From HdN1 sp964473645 (lineage in GTDB: Bacteria > Pseudomonadota > Gammaproteobacteria > Pseudomonadales > Ketobacteraceae): DNA of 64,000 bases. The position numbers and the translations under genes were made by a program. The stretch is taken from NCBI GenBank assembly GCA_964473645.1, contig CAYYPW010000002.1:310001-374000 (forward strand), read 5' to 3'. Below the pieces are notes generated by a model that was not told the DNA's origin, did no database searches, and saw nothing but the letters and a program-made list of their open reading frames with translations. Below, one piece after another: positions 42,710-51,328 of the stretch (the stretch's first letter is position 1; every line of letters begins with the position of its first letter).

Positions 42710-43450
42710 ATGCCCGGTCTGAAGCTCTATGAATTCCCTGTGTCACATTACTGCGAAAAAGTGCGCTGGGCCCTTGATTACAAGCGCCTCCCGTATGAGC
42801 GAAAGTTACTGGTGCCAGTACTCCATATTCCCATTGTGCTGGCATTGACGCGCCAGACCAAGGTGCCGGTACTAGAGTGCAGCGGCGAAAAGATCGCCAA
42901 CTCGGCGGATATCTTGACCTGGTTGGAGGCAACGTATCCCGATTCAGCACCCCTGTTTCCCGTGGATGATGCCCAGTGTGCCCGTGCTGTGGAGTTAATG
43001 GCACTGTTCGACAAGGATATCGGCCCTCATGTGCGACGCGTAGCCTATTATTTTACCCTTAGCGATAAAGCCTTTATGCAGGAGCTGCTCTCGTTGGAAC
43101 AACCGTTTGTAAACCGCAAATTGCTGGCAGCAAGCTTGCCGGTTATCATTCGCGTTATGCAAAAAGGCATGGGCATTAACGAGGCCGGCTACAAGAAGAG
43201 TCTGGAAAAACTGAATTCCGCCTTACAAAAGCTGGATAGCTTGTTGACGCCTTCAGGCTATTTGGTCGGTGACAATTTTTCAGTCGCGGACTTAACCGCC
43301 GCATCGTTACTGTCACCCTTGGTGCAACCTGAAAACAGTTTTTATGCCCTGCCCTCAAGCTTACCAGAGGGTTTTCAAGCGTTTAATGCCAGCTATCGCG
43401 ACCGCCCGTTCTTTAAATGGGTAAACGAAATTTATCGCAAGCATCGCTGA
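42710..43450 (+). CDS. Glutathione S-transferase family protein
   Basis: This is a 246-residue cytosolic protein. A thioredoxin-fold N-domain (LKLYEFPVSHYCEKVRWAL, KVPVLECSGEKIANSADILTWLE with the cis-Pro and Ser-Ala/Asp glutathione contacts) is followed by an all-helical C-domain with VGDNFSVADLTAASLL. The substrate is unknown. The ATG at 42710 follows a weak GGAGAACCCTC site. It is followed by the M23 peptidase gene after 41 bp on the same strand. Confidence 0.88.
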   Translation: MPGLKLYEFPVSHYCEKVRWALDYKRLPYERKLLVPVLHIPIVLALTRQTKVPVLECSGEKIANSADILTWLEATYPDSAPLFPVDDAQCARAVELMALFDKDIGPHVRRVAYYFTLSDKAFMQELLSLEQPFVNRKLLAASLPVIIRVMQKGMGINEAGYKKSLEKLNSALQKLDSLLTPSGYLVGDNFSVADLTAASLLSPLVQPENSFYALPSSLPEGFQAFNASYRDRPFFKWVNEIYRKHR

Positions 43451-43491
43451 TGTTTGAATTCATTCACTCTCACTCCTGATTCTGAGATGCT

Positions 43492-44337
43492 ATGCGTTTT
43501 CGATTTTATTCTTCTGTTGTGCTTATTTCCTGCGGGATTTCTGCTTACACCTCATCATCGGCTTGGGCTGAGACCCGGCAGCTTGCAGGTAACGTCGTTT
43601 TGAACGGCACGTTTAGCCAAGGCGGTATGGTGTTGGGTAAATGCCCTCCTCCTTGCTCGGCGACGATCAATGGCAAAGCCTTGCGCGTCACCGCCAAAGG
43701 CGATTTTGTGTTTGGTTTTGGCCGTGATGCACCGCTGCAACAAACACTTTCGGTGAAGGGGGCAAAAATTCCGCAGAAGCCCTACCCGTTTACCATCAAA
43801 AAGCGCAAATACAGTATTCAAAGTGTCACGGGTGTTCCACAAGCGACCGTGAATCCACCGCCCGAGGTGGCAGAACGCATTGCCCGTGAACAGGCTTTGG
43901 TAAATGCTGCGCGTAACGTCAACAGTGAGCGGACGGATTTTCTCAGCGGTTTTACCTGGCCATTGAAAGGACGTATCAGTGGAATTTATGGCAGCCAGCG
44001 AATTTATAACGGCCAGCCAGGCAATCCACATTATGGGCTGGATATTGCCGCGCCTGTCGGTGCACCGGTAAAAGCCCCCATGAATGGCGTAGTCCGTCTG
44101 GCGGAACCTGATCTGTATTTTTCAGGCGGTACACTGATACTCGATCATGGCCACGGCATTTTCACGAGCTATATTCACTTGTCGAAAGTAATGGCGAAAG
44201 TCGGGCAGGAAATAAAGCGGGGTGATGTCATTGCCAAAGTGGGCGCCACCGGCCGGGCCAGCGGACCGCATCTGGATTGGCGTATCAATTGGTTTGAGGA
44301 CAGACTGGACCCGATGAACACCCTGTCACATGAATGA
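43492..44337 (+). CDS. M23 family metallopeptidase, periplasmic
   Basis: This is a 281-residue protein. A signal peptide (ending SSSAWA) and an N-terminal Ig-like region lead to a LasA/LytM domain with the zinc ligands in HYGLDIAAPVGAP, then LDHGHGIFTSYIHLSK and PHLDWRIN. All ligands (His-x3-Asp, HxH) are present, so it should be an active cell-wall endopeptidase or an EnvC/NlpD-like factor. The gene is preceded by the GST gene; its stop codon lies inside a strong hairpin. Confidence 0.88.
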   Translation: MRFRFYSSVVLISCGISAYTSSSAWAETRQLAGNVVLNGTFSQGGMVLGKCPPPCSATINGKALRVTAKGDFVFGFGRDAPLQQTLSVKGAKIPQKPYPFTIKKRKYSIQSVTGVPQATVNPPPEVAERIAREQALVNAARNVNSERTDFLSGFTWPLKGRISGIYGSQRIYNGQPGNPHYGLDIAAPVGAPVKAPMNGVVRLAEPDLYFSGGTLILDHGHGIFTSYIHLSKVMAKVGQEIKRGDVIAKVGATGRASGPHLDWRINWFEDRLDPMNTLSHE

Positions 44338-44345
44338 CAGGGTGT
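44318..44345 (+). terminator. Perfect 11-bp hairpin over the M23 gene stop codon
   Basis: ACACCCTGTCA and TGACAGGGTGT pair around CATGAA; the stop TGA (44335-44337) is the start of the second arm. There is no T-run, so termination is uncertain, but the hairpin would protect the mRNA end or affect termination of translation. Confidence 0.55.
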
Positions 44346-44387
44346 CGTTGCTTTCTGGCGAATGCAACTTTTACTGCTGGCGAAGGC

Positions 44388-45008
44388 TTAGCGAACGATA
44401 TCGAGTAATTCAATATCGAAAATCAGCGCCTGGAAGGGGCCGATATCACCGCCGGCACCACGCTCGCCATAGGCAAGCTGGTAGGGAATATAGAGTTTCC
44501 ATTTGGACCCGACTGTCATGAGTTGCAGGGCTTCGGTCCAGCCGGCGATAACGCCGCTCACCGGGAACTCAGCGGGGGCGCCACGTCCGTAAGAGCTGTC
44601 GAACTCGGTGCCATTGATCAAGGTGCCGCGGTAATGCGTGCGCACAGTTGCGTTTTTGCCCGGGACGGGGCCGCTACCGGTCACAATCACTTCATATTGC
44701 AAACCGCTGGGGGTGACGGTAATTTCGGGGCGCTTAGCGTTGGCCGCCAAAAAGGCTTCGCCCTCACCGGCCATCCGCTTGGCTTTCTCGGCGGATTCCT
44801 GCTGCACCTGGCCTTGAATGACACCAAAGGCTTCATTGATCTGCGCATGCGAGAGTTGGGGCGCACTACCGTTGAAGGCATCCTGAATGCCCGCAATCGC
44901 GGCGGCGAGAGACACCGTGCTGAACACTTCGCGAAGCTGCTCGCCCATTTGCAGGCCGATGCCGTAAGACGCACGCTCTGCAGCGGTCGTTAAGCTGTTG
45001 TTTGACAT
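44388..45008 (-). CDS. fklB: FKBP-type peptidyl-prolyl isomerase FklB
   Basis: This is a 206-residue protein, the same length as E. coli FklB. An N-terminal dimerisation helical domain (ASYGIGLQMGEQL) is followed by the FKBP domain (VRTHYRGTLINGTEFDSSYGRG, VIAGWTEALQLMTVGSKWKLYIP, YGERGAGGDIGP). No signal peptide is seen. The start at 45008 has GGAG 7 nt upstream; the frame continues to 45092 without support. It lies after the M61 peptidase gene on the same strand, 135 bp away. Confidence 0.9.
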   Translation of the reverse strand: MSNNSLTTAAERASYGIGLQMGEQLREVFSTVSLAAAIAGIQDAFNGSAPQLSHAQINEAFGVIQGQVQQESAEKAKRMAGEGEAFLAANAKRPEITVTPSGLQYEVIVTGSGPVPGKNATVRTHYRGTLINGTEFDSSYGRGAPAEFPVSGVIAGWTEALQLMTVGSKWKLYIPYQLAYGERGAGGDIGPFQALIFDIELLDIVR

Positions 45009-45143
45009 GAAAACTCCGGTCATTGATAAGAGGCGAGACGCGATTGTGCTTGATTCGCGTGCAAATGGCCAGCCCAGGGCGATTGCCCGCACGGACTGAT
45101 CTTGCGAACTGCACGTACGGTTAGCCAGCCTTGGCTGAATCCA

Positions 45144-46961
45144 TCAGGGAAACAGCCAATACTTCAGCTTTTCTTCATCTTCAATGCTGAAATAACACGT
45201 ATCCAAGGGTGCAGCACTCAGCTCCACCTCGACATTGAACAGCTCATCACGGCGAAACGCATGCAGAGAAACATGATCACCCGGGCAATATCGTGAAAGG
45301 TGTTTTTCGAAAAGATTGGCATCTGTACGGATACCATTCACCGCGATAATCACATCGCCTGCAGACAGACCAGCCTTGTGTCCGGCTGAACCGTTGAGCA
45401 ATGTCTGAATGCGAGCGCCCAGCGCATCATTGACAACGTTTCCACCCAATACCGCACGCATACTCGTATCGCTTTTGCCTTCGGTACCGCCTTTATCGGA
45501 GGGAGATTCCGACGCCCGCAAATGGGTTTTCACGCCGCAGCGATGGAGCAAGTGCGCAAGATCAAAGTCTTCAGTTTCACGCAACGCCCGATGAAAAAAG
45601 GCCTGCACGGTTTGCACGGCGTCTTCACCGATACGCGATTCGACCAATGCCAGCGTGACGTCTTCGATACCGCTTTCACCCACGCCACGCCCCTTTTGCG
45701 CATATTCACGCCACAGCACCAACATGACTGAATCTAGACTGAGGCGATGCTGGCCAAGATCGCGCAGCAACAAATCCAGACCCAGCGCCACGATGGAACC
45801 TTTCAGGTAATAGCTGACGATGGCATTCGGGGAGTTTTCATCCTGCTTATAGAACTTCGTCCAGGCATCAAAGCTGGAATCCACTAACGACTGATGCAAG
45901 CGGCCAGGGCTGCGTAATAAACGGGTGACATTTTGACCGAGGATTTCAAGATAGGTTTTAACGTCGATCAGGCCCGTTCGCAATAACACCAGATCATCGT
46001 AATACGACGTGATGCCTTCAAAGGCCCACAGTAGTTCGGTATAGGATTCTTGCGTGAGATCATAGGGCAGAAATTTCGCGGGCTTGATGCGTTTCACGTT
46101 CCAGTTGTGAAAATACTCGTGGCTGCACAATCCTAAAAAGGTGCGATAACCTTCTGAGACGCGATCGCGTTGTTTGATCGAGGGCAAGTCATCGCGACAA
46201 CAAATCAAACTGGTGGATGAGCGATGTTCAAGGCCTCCATAGCCGTCCCCTACGGCCCACGTTATGAAGACATAGCGATCATAGGGCGCGGGCTCACCAA
46301 ACATGCGAATCTGATATTCACAGATTTTTTTCAGGTCAGCGCACAGGCGTGGCATATCCGCCGTGTGTTTGCCAGTGATCACCACCTCGTGCGGCACGCC
46401 GCAGGCATCAAAGGATGCCAAGGTAAAATCGGCAATTTCGACAGGGTGATCGATCAGTTCGTCGTAACTGTCGGCCTTGTAGCGCCCGTAGCTGTGACGC
46501 GCAGCCGTGTCCTCACGCAGTGTGGTGGCAACACGCCACTGCTTGCCGATGCCGCCGGAATGCGGGTCAATATCCACGGTGCAAGGATGATGCTCCTGGC
46601 CTTGCACGGCGAGAAACACGCTGGACCCATTGAAATAGGCATGATGCTGATCAAGGTGCGCGGCGCGAACAGAAAGATCCCAGGCGTACACTTCATAGTC
46701 AACGACCACGGGGCCGACCACACTGCCCAGCGCCCAGGTGCTTTTGTCGATACGCTTGACGGCGACTTCCTGATTGCCCTGCCAGGCACGCAGCCAGACA
46801 ATATTGCGGGCAAAATCGCGAATCATATAGCTGCCCGGAATCCAGGCCGGCAGCCTTACCCGCTGGCCTTGTGAAAGTGGATTCTGGATGTGCAATGACA
46901 CGCGATACAAATGCGCATGCGGGTCATGGGGGATAATGCGGTAATGGATCGGAGCATTCAT
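45144..46961 (-). CDS. M61 glycyl aminopeptidase-like protein with PDZ domain
   Basis: This is a 605-residue protein. An N-terminal beta domain (RLPAWIPGSYMIRDFARNIV) leads to the M61 catalytic domain with the zinc motif SHEYFHNWNVKRIKP (HExxH plus the following Trp-Asn) and the downstream Glu in ELLWAFEGITSYY. A C-terminal PDZ domain follows (LLNGSAGHKAGLSAGDVIIAVNG). M61 enzymes are aminopeptidases favouring Gly or Ala. No signal peptide is evident. It lies 83 bp downstream of the GMC oxidoreductase gene on the same strand, so it may be the tail of the long operon. Confidence 0.9.
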   Translation of the reverse strand: MNAPIHYRIIPHDPHAHLYRVSLHIQNPLSQGQRVRLPAWIPGSYMIRDFARNIVWLRAWQGNQEVAVKRIDKSTWALGSVVGPVVVDYEVYAWDLSVRAAHLDQHHAYFNGSSVFLAVQGQEHHPCTVDIDPHSGGIGKQWRVATTLREDTAARHSYGRYKADSYDELIDHPVEIADFTLASFDACGVPHEVVITGKHTADMPRLCADLKKICEYQIRMFGEPAPYDRYVFITWAVGDGYGGLEHRSSTSLICCRDDLPSIKQRDRVSEGYRTFLGLCSHEYFHNWNVKRIKPAKFLPYDLTQESYTELLWAFEGITSYYDDLVLLRTGLIDVKTYLEILGQNVTRLLRSPGRLHQSLVDSSFDAWTKFYKQDENSPNAIVSYYLKGSIVALGLDLLLRDLGQHRLSLDSVMLVLWREYAQKGRGVGESGIEDVTLALVESRIGEDAVQTVQAFFHRALRETEDFDLAHLLHRCGVKTHLRASESPSDKGGTEGKSDTSMRAVLGGNVVNDALGARIQTLLNGSAGHKAGLSAGDVIIAVNGIRTDANLFEKHLSRYCPGDHVSLHAFRRDELFNVEVELSAAPLDTCYFSIEDEEKLKYWLFP

Positions 46962-47044
46962 GTGCGGGCATCACAACGGCTGAACTTCGTCGCAGAAGTG
47001 TGGCACAGCTGCCTAACCTTAACAATATATCTGACGACAACAGC

Positions 47045-48589
47045 TTACGCATCGAATTTGGCGAGCATCTGGTCGGCAATATAGTTTGAGAGCCCATACA
47101 CCGTAATTTGTGGATTCACCAAAATCGACGTGGGAAACAGGCTGGCGTCTGCAACATACAAGCCTTTGACATCATGCGTTTCTCCGTACGGATTCACGAC
47201 CGATGTTTTGGGATCAGCCCCCATGCGCATAGTGCCCTGGGGATGATACGACACCATGCGAAAGGAAAACGGCTCGTTTTTGAGCGTAGCCAACGCAGGC
47301 TCAATCTCGGATTCGCTGCTGACACTCAGTCGTGCAACGGTAGGCAAATAAACGCGTTTGGCACCTGCCGCCAGATACAATTTTGCTGCCGCGCGTATCG
47401 AGGCTTTCATGGCTTCGAAATCTCTATCCTGAAGTTGATACGCGATGACCTTTTTGCCGTCTTCCCAACGAACATCGCCGACGTTGTGATCATGGATCAA
47501 GGTAATGGCCGACGCATATTTACCGGCGTTCGTCATGTAGTCCATATAGGCTTTGCCGGTGCCGGGTTCGGTCGCCATGCCGATTTCGACAGGGCCGGCA
47601 CCGCCGCCTTCCAACACGAAACCGCCTTTGTCCGGGTGTTCGAATTCATCGACATAAACGCCCAGCATGGCACCACGCCAGGTTTGAATGGTTTCATCAA
47701 ACTCTGCCACCACCATGGTCGATGGGTGACACGCAAAATTCTTGCCCACTTGACCGCTGCTATTGCCGATGCCCGAGCGCATAAACAATAACGGTGTCTG
47801 TACACTGCCCGCCGCCACCACAACGCGCTTTGCCTTGATCGTCATTGCTCCGACGGCCGCACCGGTCTGTGGATGTTTGACTTGTGCAGTGACACCCGTC
47901 GCCTGACCTTGCTCTACCAGAATTTTATCAACCCAGGTATCTGCATAGATTTTGGCGCCTTTTTTCGTTGCCCATGGCAAATAGGTGACCAGCATGGATT
48001 GCTTGCGATCGGTTTTGCAGCCTGACAAACAGTGCCCGGTCAATGCGCATTGTTTTATATTGCGACGCAAGGGCTTGACCGACCAACCCAGCTTGGTGGC
48101 GCCGTCGCGCATTTTCATGCTGTTACTATTGATCTCATGCGGCTCGTTATCGTGGACTGACAAACGCTTTTCGATCTTGTCGAAATAGGGTTTGAGTGTT
48201 TCCGAGGTGAGATTGGTCAAGCCATGGTCGCGATGCCAATCCTTAAGAATAAAATCCGGCACACGAAATGCCACGCAGCCATTGACTACTGTAGAGCCGC
48301 CGACACACCGCCCTTGCAATACCAGCAAATCACCGTCTTTGTTCGCTTGGTTGCCATGATCCTGATACAACAGCGACAACATGTCAGGGAAATTTTCGGT
48401 AAAACGCTGCGAAGGCACATATGGTCCGGCCTCAAGTACGACAACTGATTTACCCGCATTGGCAAGCTCATAGGCCATGACGGCACCGCCTGCACCCGAG
48501 CCGACAATGACAACGTCGCACTCAAGCTTGGCGTTATCACTTTGCCATTGTTCCGCTGTAATCACAGGCAAATCAGCAACCACCGTCAT
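47045..48589 (-). CDS. GMC oxidoreductase, possible Fe-S site
   Basis: This is a 514-residue flavoprotein. The FAD-binding VVIVGSGAGGAVMAYELANAGK is followed by GRCVGGSTVVNGCVAFR and C-terminal YHPQGTMRMG...VADASLFPTS...NPQIT carrying the catalytic His and Asn. Cys181, Cys187 and Cys191 (CALTGHCLSGC) resemble the cluster region of FAD glucose dehydrogenase catalytic subunits and long-chain alcohol oxidases. It has no signal peptide, but the gene overlaps by 4 bp a Tat-signal small subunit, so it probably rides across the membrane with that partner. Electrons may go to the neighbouring cytochromes. The substrate is unknown. Confidence 0.87.
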   Translation of the reverse strand: MTVVADLPVITAEQWQSDNAKLECDVVIVGSGAGGAVMAYELANAGKSVVVLEAGPYVPSQRFTENFPDMLSLLYQDHGNQANKDGDLLVLQGRCVGGSTVVNGCVAFRVPDFILKDWHRDHGLTNLTSETLKPYFDKIEKRLSVHDNEPHEINSNSMKMRDGATKLGWSVKPLRRNIKQCALTGHCLSGCKTDRKQSMLVTYLPWATKKGAKIYADTWVDKILVEQGQATGVTAQVKHPQTGAAVGAMTIKAKRVVVAAGSVQTPLLFMRSGIGNSSGQVGKNFACHPSTMVVAEFDETIQTWRGAMLGVYVDEFEHPDKGGFVLEGGGAGPVEIGMATEPGTGKAYMDYMTNAGKYASAITLIHDHNVGDVRWEDGKKVIAYQLQDRDFEAMKASIRAAAKLYLAAGAKRVYLPTVARLSVSSESEIEPALATLKNEPFSFRMVSYHPQGTMRMGADPKTSVVNPYGETHDVKGLYVADASLFPTSILVNPQITVYGLSNYIADQMLAKFDA

Positions 48590-49197
48590 ACCGTCTCCTT
48601 TGCTTCATGAAATTCTTCGGGGAGTGGCGCGTTGCCGAGTGAAGGAAGTCCCCATTGATCCGAAACGGGGCCATCGAATCCAACCGCTGGCCAGGTAGCG
48701 GTATCGCGCCAGTAGGATGCATACAAGAGTTTTTTGAATACGGTGACAATGCCTCGCTGCATGGCAACCCCATTTTGCCAACGATCTACATAATCAAGCG
48801 CATCGCTGTCATTCAGCGACGAGAATTTTGCAAAGTGCCATCCCAGCACACTCGAACCATACTCGAACAACGATGCTGCCATATCGAGATCTTTCAGAAT
48901 TTGTGGGTCCATCAGCGCAAATAGCCCATCGATATTTTTTTCAATGGCAATTTGGTTGACCGACACCAACGGGGGCGAATCAGGCAATGCAATGGGTTTG
49001 AGACGATTGAGCACCTGCATCAACATGGGCGCGCCGGCGTTGTTGGGTGCGCTGCCAGGCTGGCAACCCACCAACATGCCACTGCTGGCGGCACCTGCCA
49101 TTAGCAGGGCGCCACGCAAAAAAGTTCTGCGACGCCAGTGTGTTACAAACGAATCAAGGCCAAGCGCGCTTGTTCGAGAGGTTACAGATGGCAGCAT
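48586..49197 (-). CDS. Tat-exported small subunit for the GMC oxidoreductase
   Basis: This is a 203-residue protein with a twin-arginine signal (WRRRTFLRGALLMAGAASSGMLVGC). It may be lipidated at the Cys of LVGC. The rest is helical, like gluconate 2-dehydrogenase subunit 3-type chaperone subunits of membrane-bound FAD dehydrogenases (conserved YVDRWQNGVAMQRG, LLYASYWRDTATWPAVGFDGP). The stop overlaps the GMC start (ATGA), strong evidence of a complex. The gap to the upstream gene is 113 bp, the largest in the 47-64 kb run. Confidence 0.82.
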   Translation of the reverse strand: MLPSVTSRTSALGLDSFVTHWRRRTFLRGALLMAGAASSGMLVGCQPGSAPNNAGAPMLMQVLNRLKPIALPDSPPLVSVNQIAIEKNIDGLFALMDPQILKDLDMAASLFEYGSSVLGWHFAKFSSLNDSDALDYVDRWQNGVAMQRGIVTVFKKLLYASYWRDTATWPAVGFDGPVSDQWGLPSLGNAPLPEEFHEAKETV

Positions 49198-49310
49198 GTA
49201 ATGGGCCCCCAGGGGGAAATGGTTTGACTACGGAGTCTAGAGCGTCATTGCGAGTCTATAGCGTCTGCGAAGGTAGCAGAATGACAAAAACAGTCAGCAG
49301 CATGACCAAA

Positions 49311-49931
49311 TCATTCAGCTTGGTCGATATCATCGGGAGGCGCGGAATTTTCGCTGTTCGGGAGCATATCGGGGTGATTCAGTTCAATGTCGCGCTTAAG
49401 CGCTTCCAGTTTGGCGAGTGCCTCTTCTGCTTCGGCAATTTCTTCGTCGGTTTTGGAGCCAGCGGATTTGGCGGCATCTATACGTGCCCGCAGTATGGGA
49501 ATTTGTCCCAGCATGGATAAATAAATCGCGGCGATTTTTTTGGTTTGCGCGAGTTCATATTCCGAATAGCGCGCCGGGTCTGCCAATACTTCGGCGCTGG
49601 GTTTCTCACGTTCGAATTGAGGGGCCAATTCCGGTGTGCGGGAATCCCCTTGCGACAACGAGGTCGACATGGATTGCAGCGCGGACTCTATTTTTTCCGG
49701 CGCGGATAGCGGCGTTTCTGATGAATCATGGGGCGTTGCGTTTTGTTGTGGCTCGACTGGCTTGGCGAGCGAAGCGCTATTCGATGTCGCTGGAATGGTG
49801 GGCGTTGGCTGCGAGGTATTTGCCGGGGCTTGTTTGCTTGAATCGGTTTGCGATGAAAGCAACCACCAAACCCCGGCAGAGACGCACAACACAAGCCCTG
49901 CAATGGCAGCAATTTTTATGGCATTGGCCAT
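49311..49931 (-). CDS. Single-TM protein of unknown function
   Basis: This is a 206-residue protein. One N-terminal membrane helix (about 6-26) is followed by a low-complexity Pro/Ser/Thr/Gln-rich stretch (about 30-110) and a C-terminal coiled coil (about 135-190, rich in Ala, Glu and Lys). Topology is probably periplasmic. I do not recognise it. Its start overlaps the 3' end of the PpiC gene by 16 bp, so it is translated with the cytochrome operon; it may be a scaffold or assembly part. Confidence 0.75.
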   Translation of the reverse strand: MANAIKIAAIAGLVLCVSAGVWWLLSSQTDSSKQAPANTSQPTPTIPATSNSASLAKPVEPQQNATPHDSSETPLSAPEKIESALQSMSTSLSQGDSRTPELAPQFEREKPSAEVLADPARYSEYELAQTKKIAAIYLSMLGQIPILRARIDAAKSAGSKTDEEIAEAEEALAKLEALKRDIELNHPDMLPNSENSAPPDDIDQAE

Positions 49932-51328
49932 GAGGCCACCCAGGGTGCATTGAAATGGCGTTGATTAAGAATGATCGTGGCTTTTGACCACGCCATTTTG
50001 GTGGAGTCCGCAAATTCATTACGGGCTTTTATTCCGGCCACTTCACGCCGGATTTCAGAGCGCACGCTAGGGTCTGTTTTGGGTAGCACTTCTGCTTCAC
50101 GGGTATCCACCCAGAGAATTTCATAGGTTTTTCCATCGAGCATACGAAAGGGGTTTGACACCTCCCCCGCTGGCAAAATCAAAGCCAGCTTTTTCACAAA
50201 GGGTAAAGTCTTGTCGGTGCGATTAATGACGCCTAAGCTGCCTGGCGGATTGGTGTTCTTGTCCTCTGCGAGCGAATACTTGCGGACAGCCTCATCAAAG
50301 GGCAGCCCTTGCTTGATCTCTGCGACGACCCGATCAGCCTCGCTCTGTGTTGCGACCGTGATATGGCGTGCAGTCACACGCAAAATTTGCTGGTAATCGA
50401 GTTTGTGCTGGTCGTAATAGTCATCAATTTCTTTTTCAGTAACGCCCTGCATCAGCTTCTTTACGTTTTCGGGCGAGTGATGAAGATCAAACTTAACGCC
50501 CGCCTCTGCTTCATAGTCGATGCGGGTTTGCTTGTCTTTGGCCACTTGCCAGAGCGTTTGCAGATCCAGAGCCAGCAAACGTTTCTGTTTGAGAAGTAAA
50601 CCTTCGTGCAGGCGAATTCGTGCAATAGAGCCTACCAAGCGTGTGAGTGTTGCGGTTTCACCACGCCACAGTTGCAGGGCGCTCGCTTCATCGGCCGATT
50701 CCAATACGCTGCCCAGCGTCACTTGAGTAGAATCACTGTCAGCACAATGAATGTGTGCGACGACAATCGCTTTTGCATCACGTTTTTTTGCCACAGATAC
50801 CGTAGTATCCGCAATTTTTCCGAGATCACTACTCTCTGAGCCCAGCATTTTCTTGAGTGCGGCTGAATCAATGGCCTCTGAATGAATGCAACGCTGTTCG
50901 ACGGCGGCAGTCACCTCGACCGGGTAGAGCTGGCCGAGGAGCATGCCGTATTCCTGCCACAGTTTGTTTTGCTGGCTTAAATGTGAATGCGGAAACATTT
51001 GTTCGAGCAAGCGTGCCATCGCAATACTTTGCACCGGATGCCTGGATTGTGCAAACGCAGTGGCGAGCAAATGGTTTTCCACCAGCCCGGTGAGCACCTT
51101 AGCTTCATTGGCGTCGGGGGTTTGTTGGCGTATGGCGCCAGCCAAGGCCGTGTAGGCATTGATACCAAAACTGACGCCGTTTACTACAAACGCTTTTTCT
51201 GGTGGCAGCTCACTTACGGTGACGGCGCCATGGGCATGCTGGATGCTACCCGCCATCGCTATCAGTAACGCGCATGCCCGCCACGTTGCGGGTTTAGGGC
51301 GCATTGTTTCATGGGGTATTGTTTTCAT
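49916..51328 (-). CDS. Periplasmic PpiC-type peptidyl-prolyl isomerase
   Basis: This is a 470-residue protein. A signal peptide (ACALLIAMAGSIQHAHG) and a long helical SurA-like N-domain are followed by a parvulin domain near residues 300-420 (TARHITVATQSEADRVVAEIKQG, GSLGVINRTDKTLPFVKKLALILPAGEVSNPF). It probably helps fold the large exported cytochromes or the barrel. The start at 51328 overlaps the upstream cytochrome gene by 20 bp and has GGAG upstream; longer frames to 51469 are inside that gene. Confidence 0.82.
   Translation of the reverse strand: MKTIPHETMRPKPATWRACALLIAMAGSIQHAHGAVTVSELPPEKAFVVNGVSFGINAYTALAGAIRQQTPDANEAKVLTGLVENHLLATAFAQSRHPVQSIAMARLLEQMFPHSHLSQQNKLWQEYGMLLGQLYPVEVTAAVEQRCIHSEAIDSAALKKMLGSESSDLGKIADTTVSVAKKRDAKAIVVAHIHCADSDSTQVTLGSVLESADEASALQLWRGETATLTRLVGSIARIRLHEGLLLKQKRLLALDLQTLWQVAKDKQTRIDYEAEAGVKFDLHHSPENVKKLMQGVTEKEIDDYYDQHKLDYQQILRVTARHITVATQSEADRVVAEIKQGLPFDEAVRKYSLAEDKNTNPPGSLGVINRTDKTLPFVKKLALILPAGEVSNPFRMLDGKTYEILWVDTREAEVLPKTDPSVRSEIRREVAGIKARNEFADSTKMAWSKATIILNQRHFNAPWVASWPMP

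Noticed and set aside
46224..46874. Plus-strand frame of 216 codons opposite the M61 peptidase gene
   Set aside because: It mirrors the M61 coding sequence and shows no independent motif.
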